This document shows positions 50,047 to 57,966 of a stretch of DNA of 64,000 nucleotides, piece by piece (position 1 is the first letter of the stretch; every line of letters begins with the position of its first letter). Under the pieces are notes generated by a model. It ran no database searches. It worked only from the letters and a program-made list of their open reading frames with translations, and was not told the origin of the DNA. This DNA is from Candidatus Binatia bacterium (lineage in GTDB: Bacteria; Desulfobacterota; Binatia; UBA9968; JAJDTQ01): contig OX638375.1 in the NCBI GenBank assembly GCA_951813575.1, forward strand, positions 2,929,042 to 2,993,041, written 5' to 3'. The position numbers were made by a program, and so were the translations under genes.

Positions 50047-51258
50047 ATGACGACGCGCCGAGTCCCACGACTGCTGAAGGAATGTCTCGACGGCGGGGCC
50101 TTGGCGCCGGGCGACGCCCTCCTGCTGTCCGGCGTCGAGGGAGATGAGTTCACGGCGCTGCTCCGAGCGGCCGCGGAGTCGCGCGACCGCCACAAGGGCC
50201 GGACCGTCACCTTCTCCCCCAAGGTCTTCATCCCGCTGACCAATCTCTGCCGCGACTTCTGCGGCTACTGCACGTTCCGCAGGGCTCCCGGAGAGGAGGG
50301 CGCCCGGACCCTGACGCTGGACGAGGTGCTGGAGACGGTGCGTCGGGCCGGGGTGATGGGCTGCACCGAGGTGCTGTTCAGCCTGGGGGACAAGCCCGAG
50401 GCCATCTACCCCGAGATGCGGGAGTTCCTGAGGCGGGCCGGGTACCGCAGGACGCTGGAATACCTGTACGACGCCTGCCGCGTCGTGCTGGAAGAGACCG
50501 GGCTGTTGCCTCACGCCAACCCCGGCCTCATGGCCCCCGGGGACCTGGAACGGCTCAGGCGGGTCAACGTCAGCATGGGGCTCATGCTCGAGAACGTCAG
50601 CGAGCGCCTCATGGAACCCGGAGGCCCGCACGCCGACGCGCCGGACAAGAAGCCGGCGGCGCGGCTCCGGACCCTGGCCGAGGCGGGCCGGTTGCGCATC
50701 CCGTTCACCACCGGGGTCCTCATCGGCATCGGCGAGACCTGGGAGGAGCGCATCGCGTCGCTGTACGCCATCCGGGAGCTGCATGAGCGCTACGGCCATA
50801 TACAGGAAGTGATCGTGCAGAACTTTCGCGTGAAGCCCGAGATACCCATGCACGACCAGCCGCACGCGGAATATGACGAGGAGGCCAGGACCATCGCGCT
50901 GGCGCGGCTGATCCTGGGCGGCGACATGAACATCCAGGCGCCGCCCAATCTCACGCCGGAATGCTATGAGTGGTACCTCAACGCGGGCATCAACGATTGG
51001 GGCGGAGTGTCGCCGGTCACCCGCGACTTCATCAACCCCGAGGCTCCGTGGCCCGAGCTGGTGGAGCTGGCGGAGCGGACGGCGGCCGCCGGTTTCACGT
51101 TGAGGCCCCGGCTCCCCATCTATCCCGAATACATCGCCCGGGCGGAGCGGTTCATCGCGCCCGAGGTGATTCCCTACGTAGAGAGGTTGTGCGACGAGGA
51201 CGGTTTCGTCGCGCCTGGAGGAAATCATGAGCCACATCGAAGCGATGTTCGACTATGA
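50047..51258 (+). CDS. cofG: FO synthase subunit CofG (radical SAM)
   Basis: With CofH, joins tyrosine-derived radical chemistry to 5-amino-6-ribitylaminouracil to make the deazaflavin FO. 403 residues from the ATG at 50047. The radical-SAM cluster motif is CRDFCGYC (Cys68, 72, 75), followed by the family EVLFSLGDKPE and GLMLENVSERL segments and the C-terminal INDWGGVSPVTRDFINPEAPWP. Its 3' end overlaps cofH by 32 nt. In actinobacteria the two halves are fused as FbiC; here they are separate, as in archaea and cyanobacteria. Confidence 0.95.
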   Translation: MTTRRVPRLLKECLDGGALAPGDALLLSGVEGDEFTALLRAAAESRDRHKGRTVTFSPKVFIPLTNLCRDFCGYCTFRRAPGEEGARTLTLDEVLETVRRAGVMGCTEVLFSLGDKPEAIYPEMREFLRRAGYRRTLEYLYDACRVVLEETGLLPHANPGLMAPGDLERLRRVNVSMGLMLENVSERLMEPGGPHADAPDKKPAARLRTLAEAGRLRIPFTTGVLIGIGETWEERIASLYAIRELHERYGHIQEVIVQNFRVKPEIPMHDQPHAEYDEEARTIALARLILGGDMNIQAPPNLTPECYEWYLNAGINDWGGVSPVTRDFINPEAPWPELVELAERTAAAGFTLRPRLPIYPEYIARAERFIAPEVIPYVERLCDEDGFVAPGGNHEPHRSDVRL

Positions 51259-52471
51259 CGACGGGGCGGAACGGCTGAACCAACTGCTGCCCCGCATCGA
51301 GGCTCGAGTCGCGCGAATCCTGGAAGACGCCCTGGCGGGCCGCGAGGTCACGCGGGAAGAGGGGCTGGCTTTGTCCGAAGTGACGGGCGACGAGCTCGCC
51401 GCCCTGGCGGTGACCGCCGACCTGATGCGCCAGGCCAAGGTGGGCGACCGCGTCACCTACGTGGTGTGCCGCAACATCAACTTCACCAACGTGTGCTACG
51501 TCGGCTGCAAGTTCTGCGCGTTCCACACCGGCCCCAACAAGGCCGGTAGCTGGGACAACTCGCTGGAAGAGGTGGCGGACAAGGCCGAAGAAGCGTGGAA
51601 CCGCGGCGCCACCGAGATCTGCATGCAGGGCGGCCTGCCCAAGGGCATGACGCCGTTCTATTACCGCGACTTGTTGGAGGCCATCCGCTCCCGCGTCCCC
51701 GGCATCCACATCCACGCCTATTCGCCCATGGAGATCACCTATGGCGTGGAGCTCACCGGCATGCCCCTGGACGCGTACCTGCGGATGTTGCGAGACTCCG
51801 GCCTCGACAGCGTGCCGGGCACGGCCGCGGAGATCCTGGACGACGAGGTGCGGATGGTGCTGTCGAAGAACAAGGTCAGCACCGAGCAGTGGACCCGGGT
51901 GATCCGGACCGCCCACGAGGTGGGCATCTTCACCACCTCCACCATGATGTACGGCCACCGGGAGAACGGCAGCCACTGGGTCAACCACATGCTGCTGCTG
52001 CGGGACATCCAGAAGGAGACCGGCGGCTTCACCGAGTTCGTGCCGCTGGGGTTCGTGCACGAGAACACCGCGCTCTACCAGCAGGGCCTGGCGCGGCCCG
52101 GCCCCACCGAGGAAGAGGACATCCGGGTCCACGCGCTGGCGCGGGTGCTCCTGAACGACGCCATTCCCAACGTCCAGGTCTCCTGGGTGAAGATGGGCCG
52201 GCGCATGTCGCAGCTCTGTCTCAGGTCCGGCGCCAACGACTTCGGCGGCACCCTCATGGAAGAGAGCATCTCCCGGCTGGCGGGCTCCACCGAGGGTCAG
52301 ATGATCTGGCCCCACGAGTTCCGTTCGCTGATCCGCGGCATCAACCGGATTCCGGCCGAGCGCTCCACGGGTTACGAGATCCTGAGGACGTGGCAGGGTG
52401 AGGCCGAGCTTTCCGCGACGGAGTTCGCCGCATCCGACAGCGCTCCGGACCAGCCGGCCGCCGGCCTGTAG
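51227..52471 (+). CDS. cofH: FO synthase subunit CofH (radical SAM)
   Basis: Second half of FO synthase, 414 residues. Cluster motif CYVGCKFC (Cys90, 94, 97) after RNINFTNV. QGGLPKGMTPFYY, IHIHAYSPMEITYG and LRSGANDFGGTLMEESISRLAGS are CofH/MqnC-type signatures; the tight link to cofG and cofD makes CofH the choice over menaquinone enzymes. GGAGG precedes the ATG. cofD starts 5 nt after its stop. Confidence 0.95.
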   Translation: MSHIEAMFDYDDGAERLNQLLPRIEARVARILEDALAGREVTREEGLALSEVTGDELAALAVTADLMRQAKVGDRVTYVVCRNINFTNVCYVGCKFCAFHTGPNKAGSWDNSLEEVADKAEEAWNRGATEICMQGGLPKGMTPFYYRDLLEAIRSRVPGIHIHAYSPMEITYGVELTGMPLDAYLRMLRDSGLDSVPGTAAEILDDEVRMVLSKNKVSTEQWTRVIRTAHEVGIFTTSTMMYGHRENGSHWVNHMLLLRDIQKETGGFTEFVPLGFVHENTALYQQGLARPGPTEEEDIRVHALARVLLNDAIPNVQVSWVKMGRRMSQLCLRSGANDFGGTLMEESISRLAGSTEGQMIWPHEFRSLIRGINRIPAERSTGYEILRTWQGEAELSATEFAASDSAPDQPAAGL

Positions 52472-52475
52472 GAAG

Positions 52476-53396
52476 ATGGTCGTCCTCCTCACGGGAGGCA
52501 CGGGCGGCGCAAAGCTCGTCCTGGGCTTTCACGAGGAAACGGCCCCCGAAGACTTGGTGGTGGTGTGCAATACCGGCGACGACTCGCTGGTGCACGGCCT
52601 CCACGTATCCCCCGACGTCGACACCATCGTCTACACCCTCGCGGGCCTCATCGACCCAGCCAAGGGCTGGGGCATCCGGGACGACACCTTCACGGTGCTG
52701 GACCAGCTCCGGCGCCTCGGCAACGAGACCTGGTTTCAGCTGGGCGACCGGGACATCGCCACCCACCTGACCCGCACCCGGCTGCTGGCCGAGGGGCAGC
52801 CGCTGTCGCGCGTGACCGCCGCGCTCTGCGGCGAGCTGGGGGTGCGGTCTACCGTGCTGCCCATGTCCGACCAGCGGGTGGAGACGCGGCTTTCCACCTC
52901 CGAAGGGGAGCTTTCCTTTCAGGAATACTTCGTCAAGGCGCGCTGGCAGCCGGACGTCCTGAGCCTGCGGTACCGGGGCATCGAGGACAGCAGGCCTTCA
53001 CCCGGGCTGCTGGAAGCCATCCACGACGCCGTGCTGGTGGTGGTGTGCCCCAGCAACCCCGCCACCAGCATCGGCCCCGTCCTCGCTGTACCCGGGGTCC
53101 GGGAGGCGTTGCGGGGGACCCCCGCGAAGGTGGCAGCGGTGAGCCCCATGGTGGGCGGGCGGTCCTTCAGCGGCCCGGCCCACAAGCTCATGGCGACGCT
53201 GGGCGTGGAAGCGTCGGCCGCGGGCCTCGCCGCGGCCTACCGGGATTTCGCGGACGTGCTGGTCATCGACGCGGAAGACCGTGAGCTGCAACCGGCCGTC
53301 GAGCAGTTCGGCGTCGACGTGCGAGCTACCTCCATCCGCATGGACACCCTGGCTGACAAGAAACGCCTGGCCCGGGAGCTACTGCGGCTCGTTTGA
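52476..53396 (+). CDS. cofD: 2-phospho-L-lactate (or PEP) transferase CofD
   Basis: Transfers the phospho-acid from its GDP-activated form to FO, giving F420-0 or dehydro-F420-0. 306 residues with the N-terminal LLTGGTGGAKLVLGF loop, VCNTGDDSLVHGLHVSPDVDTIVYTLAG and VCPSNPATSIGPVL. The start at 52476 follows GTAGGAAG closely. Third gene of the F420 run. Confidence 0.95.
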   Translation: MVVLLTGGTGGAKLVLGFHEETAPEDLVVVCNTGDDSLVHGLHVSPDVDTIVYTLAGLIDPAKGWGIRDDTFTVLDQLRRLGNETWFQLGDRDIATHLTRTRLLAEGQPLSRVTAALCGELGVRSTVLPMSDQRVETRLSTSEGELSFQEYFVKARWQPDVLSLRYRGIEDSRPSPGLLEAIHDAVLVVVCPSNPATSIGPVLAVPGVREALRGTPAKVAAVSPMVGGRSFSGPAHKLMATLGVEASAAGLAAAYRDFADVLVIDAEDRELQPAVEQFGVDVRATSIRMDTLADKKRLARELLRLV

Positions 53397-53443
53397 CGGA
53401 GCGCCGGCCAAATCCCCCTGTCACCCCGGCCAAATCCCTCCGG

Positions 53444-53631
53444 GTCACCCCGGACTTGATCCGGGGTCCAGGAGTGGATGGGGGCGGGCGCAACAGTCAG
53501 ACCGCCGCGGCCCCAGCCCCTGGACCCCGGACCCCGGATCAAGTCCGGGGTGACGGGGGGCCCCCGGGGTGACGGGCAGGGGCCCCGGGGTGACGGGCAG
53601 GGCCCCCCTGGTGACGGGGAGAGACCCCCTG
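53444..53631. repeat. GC palindrome element R4 with a 21-nt array
   Basis: Left arm GTCACCCCGGACTTGATCC (53444-53472) and inverted right arm (53520-53555) share the same change (ACTTGATC for GCTTGACC), showing that the arms have been kept complementary. From 53550, GTGACG recurs at 53569, 53590 and 53611, mostly 21 nt apart. It fills the cofD-cofC gap. Confidence 0.85.
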
Positions 53632-53700
53632 GAGTCCCGGTCAAGCCCCGGACATTGTTTCAAAATTGCACGGTCAAGTGTTATGGGTTTCTCTTCGATC

Positions 53701-54378
53701 ATGAAGATTGGCGCGCTCATTCCGGTCAAGGGTTTTCACGGAGCCAAGCAGAGGCTTGCCTCGCAGCTCAGCCCGCCCGAGCGTTCGGAGCTGATGAAGG
53801 CCATGGTCCACGACGTGCTGGCCGAGGTCACCCGTGCCGGCGGGCTCGAAACGATCTACCTCGTCACCGGCTCCACCGAGGTGGCGGACTGGGTCTCGGG
53901 CATGGGCGTGGACGTCATCCGGGAAGCGGAGGAGACCGGCGAGACCGATGCGGTCCACTTCGCCCTCGACGTGATGAAGGCGGCGGGCATGGACGCCGCC
54001 CTGGTGGTTCCCGGAGACATCCCGCTCTTGCGCGCCGAGGACGTCGAGGCCGTTCTCCAGGCCGCGCCCCCGGACCCCGGTGCTCCCTTCGCCGTCCTGG
54101 TGCCCTCGCACGACCGCCTGGGGACCAACGCGCTGCTGCTGTCACCGCCGGACGTGCTGCGGCTCCGGTTCGGTCACGACAGCTTCCACTATCATCTGAA
54201 CGAGGCGGCCGCCCGCGGCGTCGCCGCCGAGGTGGTGGAGAACTCGCGCATCGCGCTGGACATTGACGAACCCGCCGATCTTGAGCGACTCATCCCCCGG
54301 CTGGAGAGCGGGCACACCCATGATCGTCTCGCCGCCATGAGGGACAACGGCAGCAGCTTCTTCGCCAAGGCGGGTTGA
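53701..54378 (+). CDS. cofC: 2-phospho-L-lactate guanylyltransferase CofC
   Basis: Activates 2-phospholactate, PEP or 3-phosphoglycerate with GTP for CofD. 225 residues of nucleotidyltransferase fold: MKIGALIPVKGFHGAKQRL at the N-terminus, ALVVPGDIPLL for metal binding, and FAVLVPSHDRLGTNALLLSPP near 135-155. The start at 53701 fits the family; an ATG at 53683 adds six residues. Which phospho-acid is used cannot be told. Confidence 0.93.
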   Translation: MKIGALIPVKGFHGAKQRLASQLSPPERSELMKAMVHDVLAEVTRAGGLETIYLVTGSTEVADWVSGMGVDVIREAEETGETDAVHFALDVMKAAGMDAALVVPGDIPLLRAEDVEAVLQAAPPDPGAPFAVLVPSHDRLGTNALLLSPPDVLRLRFGHDSFHYHLNEAAARGVAAEVVENSRIALDIDEPADLERLIPRLESGHTHDRLAAMRDNGSSFFAKAG

Positions 54379-54421
54379 TCGCCGGCCGCCTGCGCCATCA
54401 TCGTATGCAGTGTGCGAGCTA

Positions 54422-55183
54422 ATGCGGCGCCTCGAGATCATCGGCGTGGAAGGACTCGGCGAGATCGGGTCCGGCGACCCGCTGGGGCGGCTCGTGGTGG
54501 AGGCGTGCGAACGCCAGGGGGTCACCTTGCGGGACGGCGACGTCCTGGTGCTGGCGCAGAAGGTCGTGTCCAAGTCCGAAGGCCGCGCCGTGGACCTCCA
54601 CACCGTCACGCCGTCCGCGGAAGCCTCGCGGCTCTCGGCCGAGCTCGACGGCAAGGACCCCCGCCTGCTGGAGCTCATCCTGCGAGAGAGCCGCCGCATC
54701 GTGGCCAAGGGGCGCAGCACCATTGTCGTCGAGACCCACCACGGTTTCGTGTGCGCCAACGCCGGCATCGACCTGTCGAACATCGGTACGGGCCGTGCGT
54801 TGCTGCTGCCTGCAGACCCGGACGGTTCCGCCCGCCGCATCCGGGACGAGGCGCAGCGGCTCACGGCGACGGCGTTGGGCGTCGTTATCACCGACACTTT
54901 CGGCCGTCCCTGGCGCCTGGGTACCACGGACGTCGCCATCGGCGTGGCCGGTTTCGCTCCGTTGATCGACTACCGCGGACAAACGGACCCCTACGGCTAC
55001 GAGCTCAAGGCCTCGGTCACGGCCGTGGCCGACCAGATCGCCGGCGCGGCGGAGCTGGTCATGGGGAAGACCAGCCACGTACCCGCCGCCATCGTCCGCG
55101 GCTGCGAGTTGCCGCAACACGATGGCTCGGCTCAAGAGCTGGTCCGGCCGGCGGCGGACGACCTGTTCCGCGGCGGCCGGTAG
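54422..55183 (+). CDS. cofE: Coenzyme F420-0:L-glutamate ligase CofE
   Basis: GTP-dependent addition of glutamates to F420-0. 253 residues with LRDGDVLVLAQKVVSKSEGR, ETHHGFVCANAGIDLSN, ITDTFGRPWRLGTTDVAIG and YELKASVTAVADQIA, all CofE signatures. It lacks the C-terminal flavin-reductase domain that actinobacterial FbiB has, so dehydro-F420 reduction, if needed, must be done elsewhere. A GTG at 54410 is an alternative start four residues earlier. Confidence 0.95.
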   Translation: MRRLEIIGVEGLGEIGSGDPLGRLVVEACERQGVTLRDGDVLVLAQKVVSKSEGRAVDLHTVTPSAEASRLSAELDGKDPRLLELILRESRRIVAKGRSTIVVETHHGFVCANAGIDLSNIGTGRALLLPADPDGSARRIRDEAQRLTATALGVVITDTFGRPWRLGTTDVAIGVAGFAPLIDYRGQTDPYGYELKASVTAVADQIAGAAELVMGKTSHVPAAIVRGCELPQHDGSAQELVRPAADDLFRGGR

Positions 55184-55266
55184 CGCGTCACCCCGGACTT
55201 GCTCCGGAAACCAAGCACCCACTCTCGGTCAACCCGAACCGATCCGCGATCAGGTGCCCGCTCTCC

Positions 55267-55408
55267 GTCACCCCGGCACCACTTCTCCGTCACCCCGGCA
55301 CCACTTCTCCGTCACCCCGGGCTTGACCCGGGGTCCAGAAGCGGAGCCGGCAGGACGACCGCCGCACCCCACCACCGCCTCTGGACCCCGGGTCAAGCCC
55401 GGGGTGAC
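55267..55408. repeat. GC palindrome element R5 (perfect 28-nt arms) with 22-nt repeats
   Basis: Arms at 55311-55338 and 55381-55408 are exact reverse complements around a 42-nt core. Two 22-nt units GTCACCCCGGCACCACTTCT+CC precede it (55267, 55289). It occupies the cofE-npdG gap. This is the best-preserved member of the family. Confidence 0.92.
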
Positions 55409-55510
55409 GTTATAGATGCCTGACGTGACGAGGAGATGCCTGACGTGACGAGGGTCAAGCCCTGACGATGTTGCCGGGGTTGTATTTGTAGAATCTTGCG
55501 CGAACATGCT

Positions 55511-56173
55511 ATGAGCCATCCCATGCAAGATTCCATTTCAATCGCAATCGTGGGAGGGACCGGAAGTCTGGGAAAGGGCCTGGCGGGACGCCTGGCAAGG
55601 CCCGGCGTACGGGTGCTTATCGGCTCGCGGGACGCGCAGCGCGGCGCGGACGCGGCCAGGGGTCTGAACGAGAGGCTGGGTACGGATTTCGTGGAAGGCA
55701 TGCTCAACGCCGACGCGGTCCGGGAAGCGGAGTTGGCCGTCATCTCGGTCCCCTATGAAGGCCAGGAAGATATGGTGACCGATCTGGCCGAAGAGCTGCG
55801 GGGGAAGATCGTCATCGACGCGGTGGTGCCGCTGCTCAAGGGCCGGCCCTTCGTGCCCGAGGCCGGCTCGGCGCTGCTGGAGGCCCAGAAGATCCTGGGC
55901 GACGACACCCCGGTCATAGGCGCGCTGCACAACATCTCGGCGCTGGACCTCAGCGCCCCGGACGAGCCCCTGGGCGACGTCCTGGTGTGCGGCGACAGCA
56001 GGGAAGCCAAGAATCGCGTCATCGAGTTGCTGGAGCGCATCGGCGCCACCGGTCTGGACGCCGGCCCGGCGGCCAACGCCTACGTGGTGGAAGGGCTGAC
56101 CGGCGTGCTGATCGCCCTCAACCGCCGCTACAAGTCGAAGCACGCCAGCGTGAAGATCACGGGAATCCATTAG
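55511..56173 (+). CDS. npdG: NADPH-dependent F420 reductase (F420H2:NADP oxidoreductase)
   Basis: Moves hydride between F420 and NADP(H). About 220 residues: dinucleotide loop IAIVGGTGSLGKGLAGRLA near the N-terminus, GSRDAQRGADAA for NADP specificity, VISVPYEGQEDMV, and C-terminal LDAGPAANAYVVEGLTGVLIALN. It sits after cofGHDCE, completing a set for making and reducing F420. An internal ATG at 55523 is an equally possible start. Confidence 0.93.
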   Translation: MSHPMQDSISIAIVGGTGSLGKGLAGRLARPGVRVLIGSRDAQRGADAARGLNERLGTDFVEGMLNADAVREAELAVISVPYEGQEDMVTDLAEELRGKIVIDAVVPLLKGRPFVPEAGSALLEAQKILGDDTPVIGALHNISALDLSAPDEPLGDVLVCGDSREAKNRVIELLERIGATGLDAGPAANAYVVEGLTGVLIALNRRYKSKHASVKITGIH

Positions 56174-56195
56174 AACCGGATTCAGGAGGGGTCCC

Positions 56196-57263
56196 ATGAG
56201 CCTACCCGTCATCGATGCCGACGGTCATGTGATCGAGGACGAGTCCATCGTCGATTACATCGAGGAGCCGTACCGTAGTCAGGCGAGCAAGCGAATCCTC
56301 ACGCGGGTGTTCCCCTCTCTGGACCATCACCACCTGGGGCTCAAGTATTTGAGCGAGGGCGCCTTCGGTGGCGGCAAACCCGTGACCCCCGAGGACTGGC
56401 GGTCGTTCGTGGAAGAGGCCGGGTTCGAGTGCAGCGTGCTGTACCCCACCTGGGGCCTTGCCATGGGCAACATCAGCATGCCGGACTGGGCGTGCGCGGT
56501 GGCCCACGCCTACAACAGTTGGCTCTACGACCAGTACCTGAAGGACAACCCGCGGCTCAAGGGCATGGCGCTGATCCCCATGCAGGATCCGCAAGAGGCG
56601 GTGAGGGAGCTGCGCCGTGCGGTGACGGAGCTGGGCATGCTCGGGGCCATGCTGCCCTCGCGCGGACTGCCCATGGACCTGGGCCACAAGACCTACTGGC
56701 CCGTCTACGAGGAGGCGGAACGGCTGGGCTGCGGGCTGGCGGTGCACGGCGGATGCCACCACGGCATGGGCCTCGACACCTTCGAGGCGTTCGTTCCCAT
56801 CGCCGGGCTGGGCCATCCCTTCAGCCTGATGATCGCGTTCTCCGGCATGGTCTACCACGGTGTCTTCGACCGCTTCCCGAATCTGCGGATGGCCTTCCTC
56901 GAAGGGGGCGCCGGGTGGCTGACCTTCTGGATGGACCGCATGGACCGGTGCCACGAGTATTTCGGGGAGTGGAACTCCCACGGCAATTACCACGGCCCCG
57001 ATCCGGAGCATCTGCCCAGCCAGTACGGGCTCCTGGACAACGTGTTCGTGGGCTGCGAAGGAGGGGAGAACGGCCTCGACTACCAGGTCCAGCGGGCCGG
57101 CAACGGCCGGTTCCTCTTCGCCAGCGACTTCCCGCACGAGATCGGCCCCGGCGACATCGGCCACGAGATCGCCGAGGTGGCGGAGAACCCGACCCTCAGC
57201 GACGAGGCCAAGGCCGCCATCCTCGCGGACAACGCGCGTCGCTTCTACCGGCTGGGACAGTAG
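56196..57263 (+). CDS. Amidohydrolase family protein
   Basis: PF04909-type metal-dependent hydrolase or decarboxylase, 355 residues. Opens with VIDADGHVIED; a later metal histidine region is CGLAVHGGCHHGMGLDTF, and the terminal acid is in FLFASDFPHEIGP. AGGAGGGG precedes the ATG, 22 nt after npdG, so it may be cotranscribed with the F420 genes. The substrate is unknown. It is of a different subgroup from the amidohydrolase at 24.8 kb. Confidence 0.87.
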   Translation: MSLPVIDADGHVIEDESIVDYIEEPYRSQASKRILTRVFPSLDHHHLGLKYLSEGAFGGGKPVTPEDWRSFVEEAGFECSVLYPTWGLAMGNISMPDWACAVAHAYNSWLYDQYLKDNPRLKGMALIPMQDPQEAVRELRRAVTELGMLGAMLPSRGLPMDLGHKTYWPVYEEAERLGCGLAVHGGCHHGMGLDTFEAFVPIAGLGHPFSLMIAFSGMVYHGVFDRFPNLRMAFLEGGAGWLTFWMDRMDRCHEYFGEWNSHGNYHGPDPEHLPSQYGLLDNVFVGCEGGENGLDYQVQRAGNGRFLFASDFPHEIGPGDIGHEIAEVAENPTLSDEAKAAILADNARRFYRLGQ

Positions 57264-57302
57264 CCGAAACGGCGCGGCGCACCTTCACGGCCTCGATCGA
57301 GG

Positions 57303-57929
57303 TCACTCTTTCCCGGCCGCGCTTGCCGCCGCATCGTCCAGGGCGTTGCCGCGCTGATACGCCTCGCGTCCGCTGAGCCGCGACCAGTAACTCTCGAAGG
57401 CCGGGCGTTTGTCGATCATGCCGTATTGCATGCCCCAACCGACATGCGACCCGACGTAGACGTCGGCGGCGGAAAAATTGTCGCCTGCGACGTAGCCTTC
57501 GCCCCCGACCGCTTTCTCCAGGGTGTCCATCACGGTGGCCAAATTGCCGTAGCCGACCATCGATTCCTTGTCCTCCGGCACGGCGAGACTGAACGTGCGG
57601 TTGGTGACCGCCGCTTCGAGCGGGCCGGCGGCAAAGAACAGCCAACGGTAATAGGCGCCGCGCTGCCCGCTCGGGGGCGCCATGCCGGCGCTCGGAAAGG
57701 TGTCGGCGAGGTAGGCGCAGATCGCCGCGCACTCGGTGACCACCGTCTCGCCGTGGCGGATCGCCGGCACCTTGCCCATGGGGTTGACGGCCAGGTACTC
57801 CGGCGACTTCATCATCGGGCCGTACTCCACCACCTCGGTACGGTAGGGCTCCCCCAGCTCCTCCAGCATCCAGCGCACGATCCGCCCGCGCGACATCGGG
57901 TTGGTGTAGAAAACGAGTTCCGCCGTCAC
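57303..57929 (-). CDS. Glutathione S-transferase family protein
   Basis: Cytoplasmic GST of 208 residues. N-terminal thioredoxin-fold domain starts ELVFYTNPMSRGRIVRWMLEE (Ser in the active-site region), with the cis-proline NPMGKVPAI and VVTECAAICAYLAD glutathione site. The C-terminal helical domain carries FSAADVYVGSHV. Start is GTG at 57929 with AAAGGAG upstream. Transferase or isomerase activity cannot be separated. Confidence 0.87.
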   Translation of the reverse strand: MTAELVFYTNPMSRGRIVRWMLEELGEPYRTEVVEYGPMMKSPEYLAVNPMGKVPAIRHGETVVTECAAICAYLADTFPSAGMAPPSGQRGAYYRWLFFAAGPLEAAVTNRTFSLAVPEDKESMVGYGNLATVMDTLEKAVGGEGYVAGDNFSAADVYVGSHVGWGMQYGMIDKRPAFESYWSRLSGREAYQRGNALDDAAASAAGKE

Positions 57930-57966
57930 CGTCAGTCTCCTTTCAGTCAGAGAGCCGTCCGCCGAT

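Noticed and set aside
51227..52471. CofH as MqnC or MqnE of the futalosine menaquinone route
   Set aside because: These radical SAM families look alike, but overlap with cofG and the following cofD, cofC and cofE make CofH far more likely.
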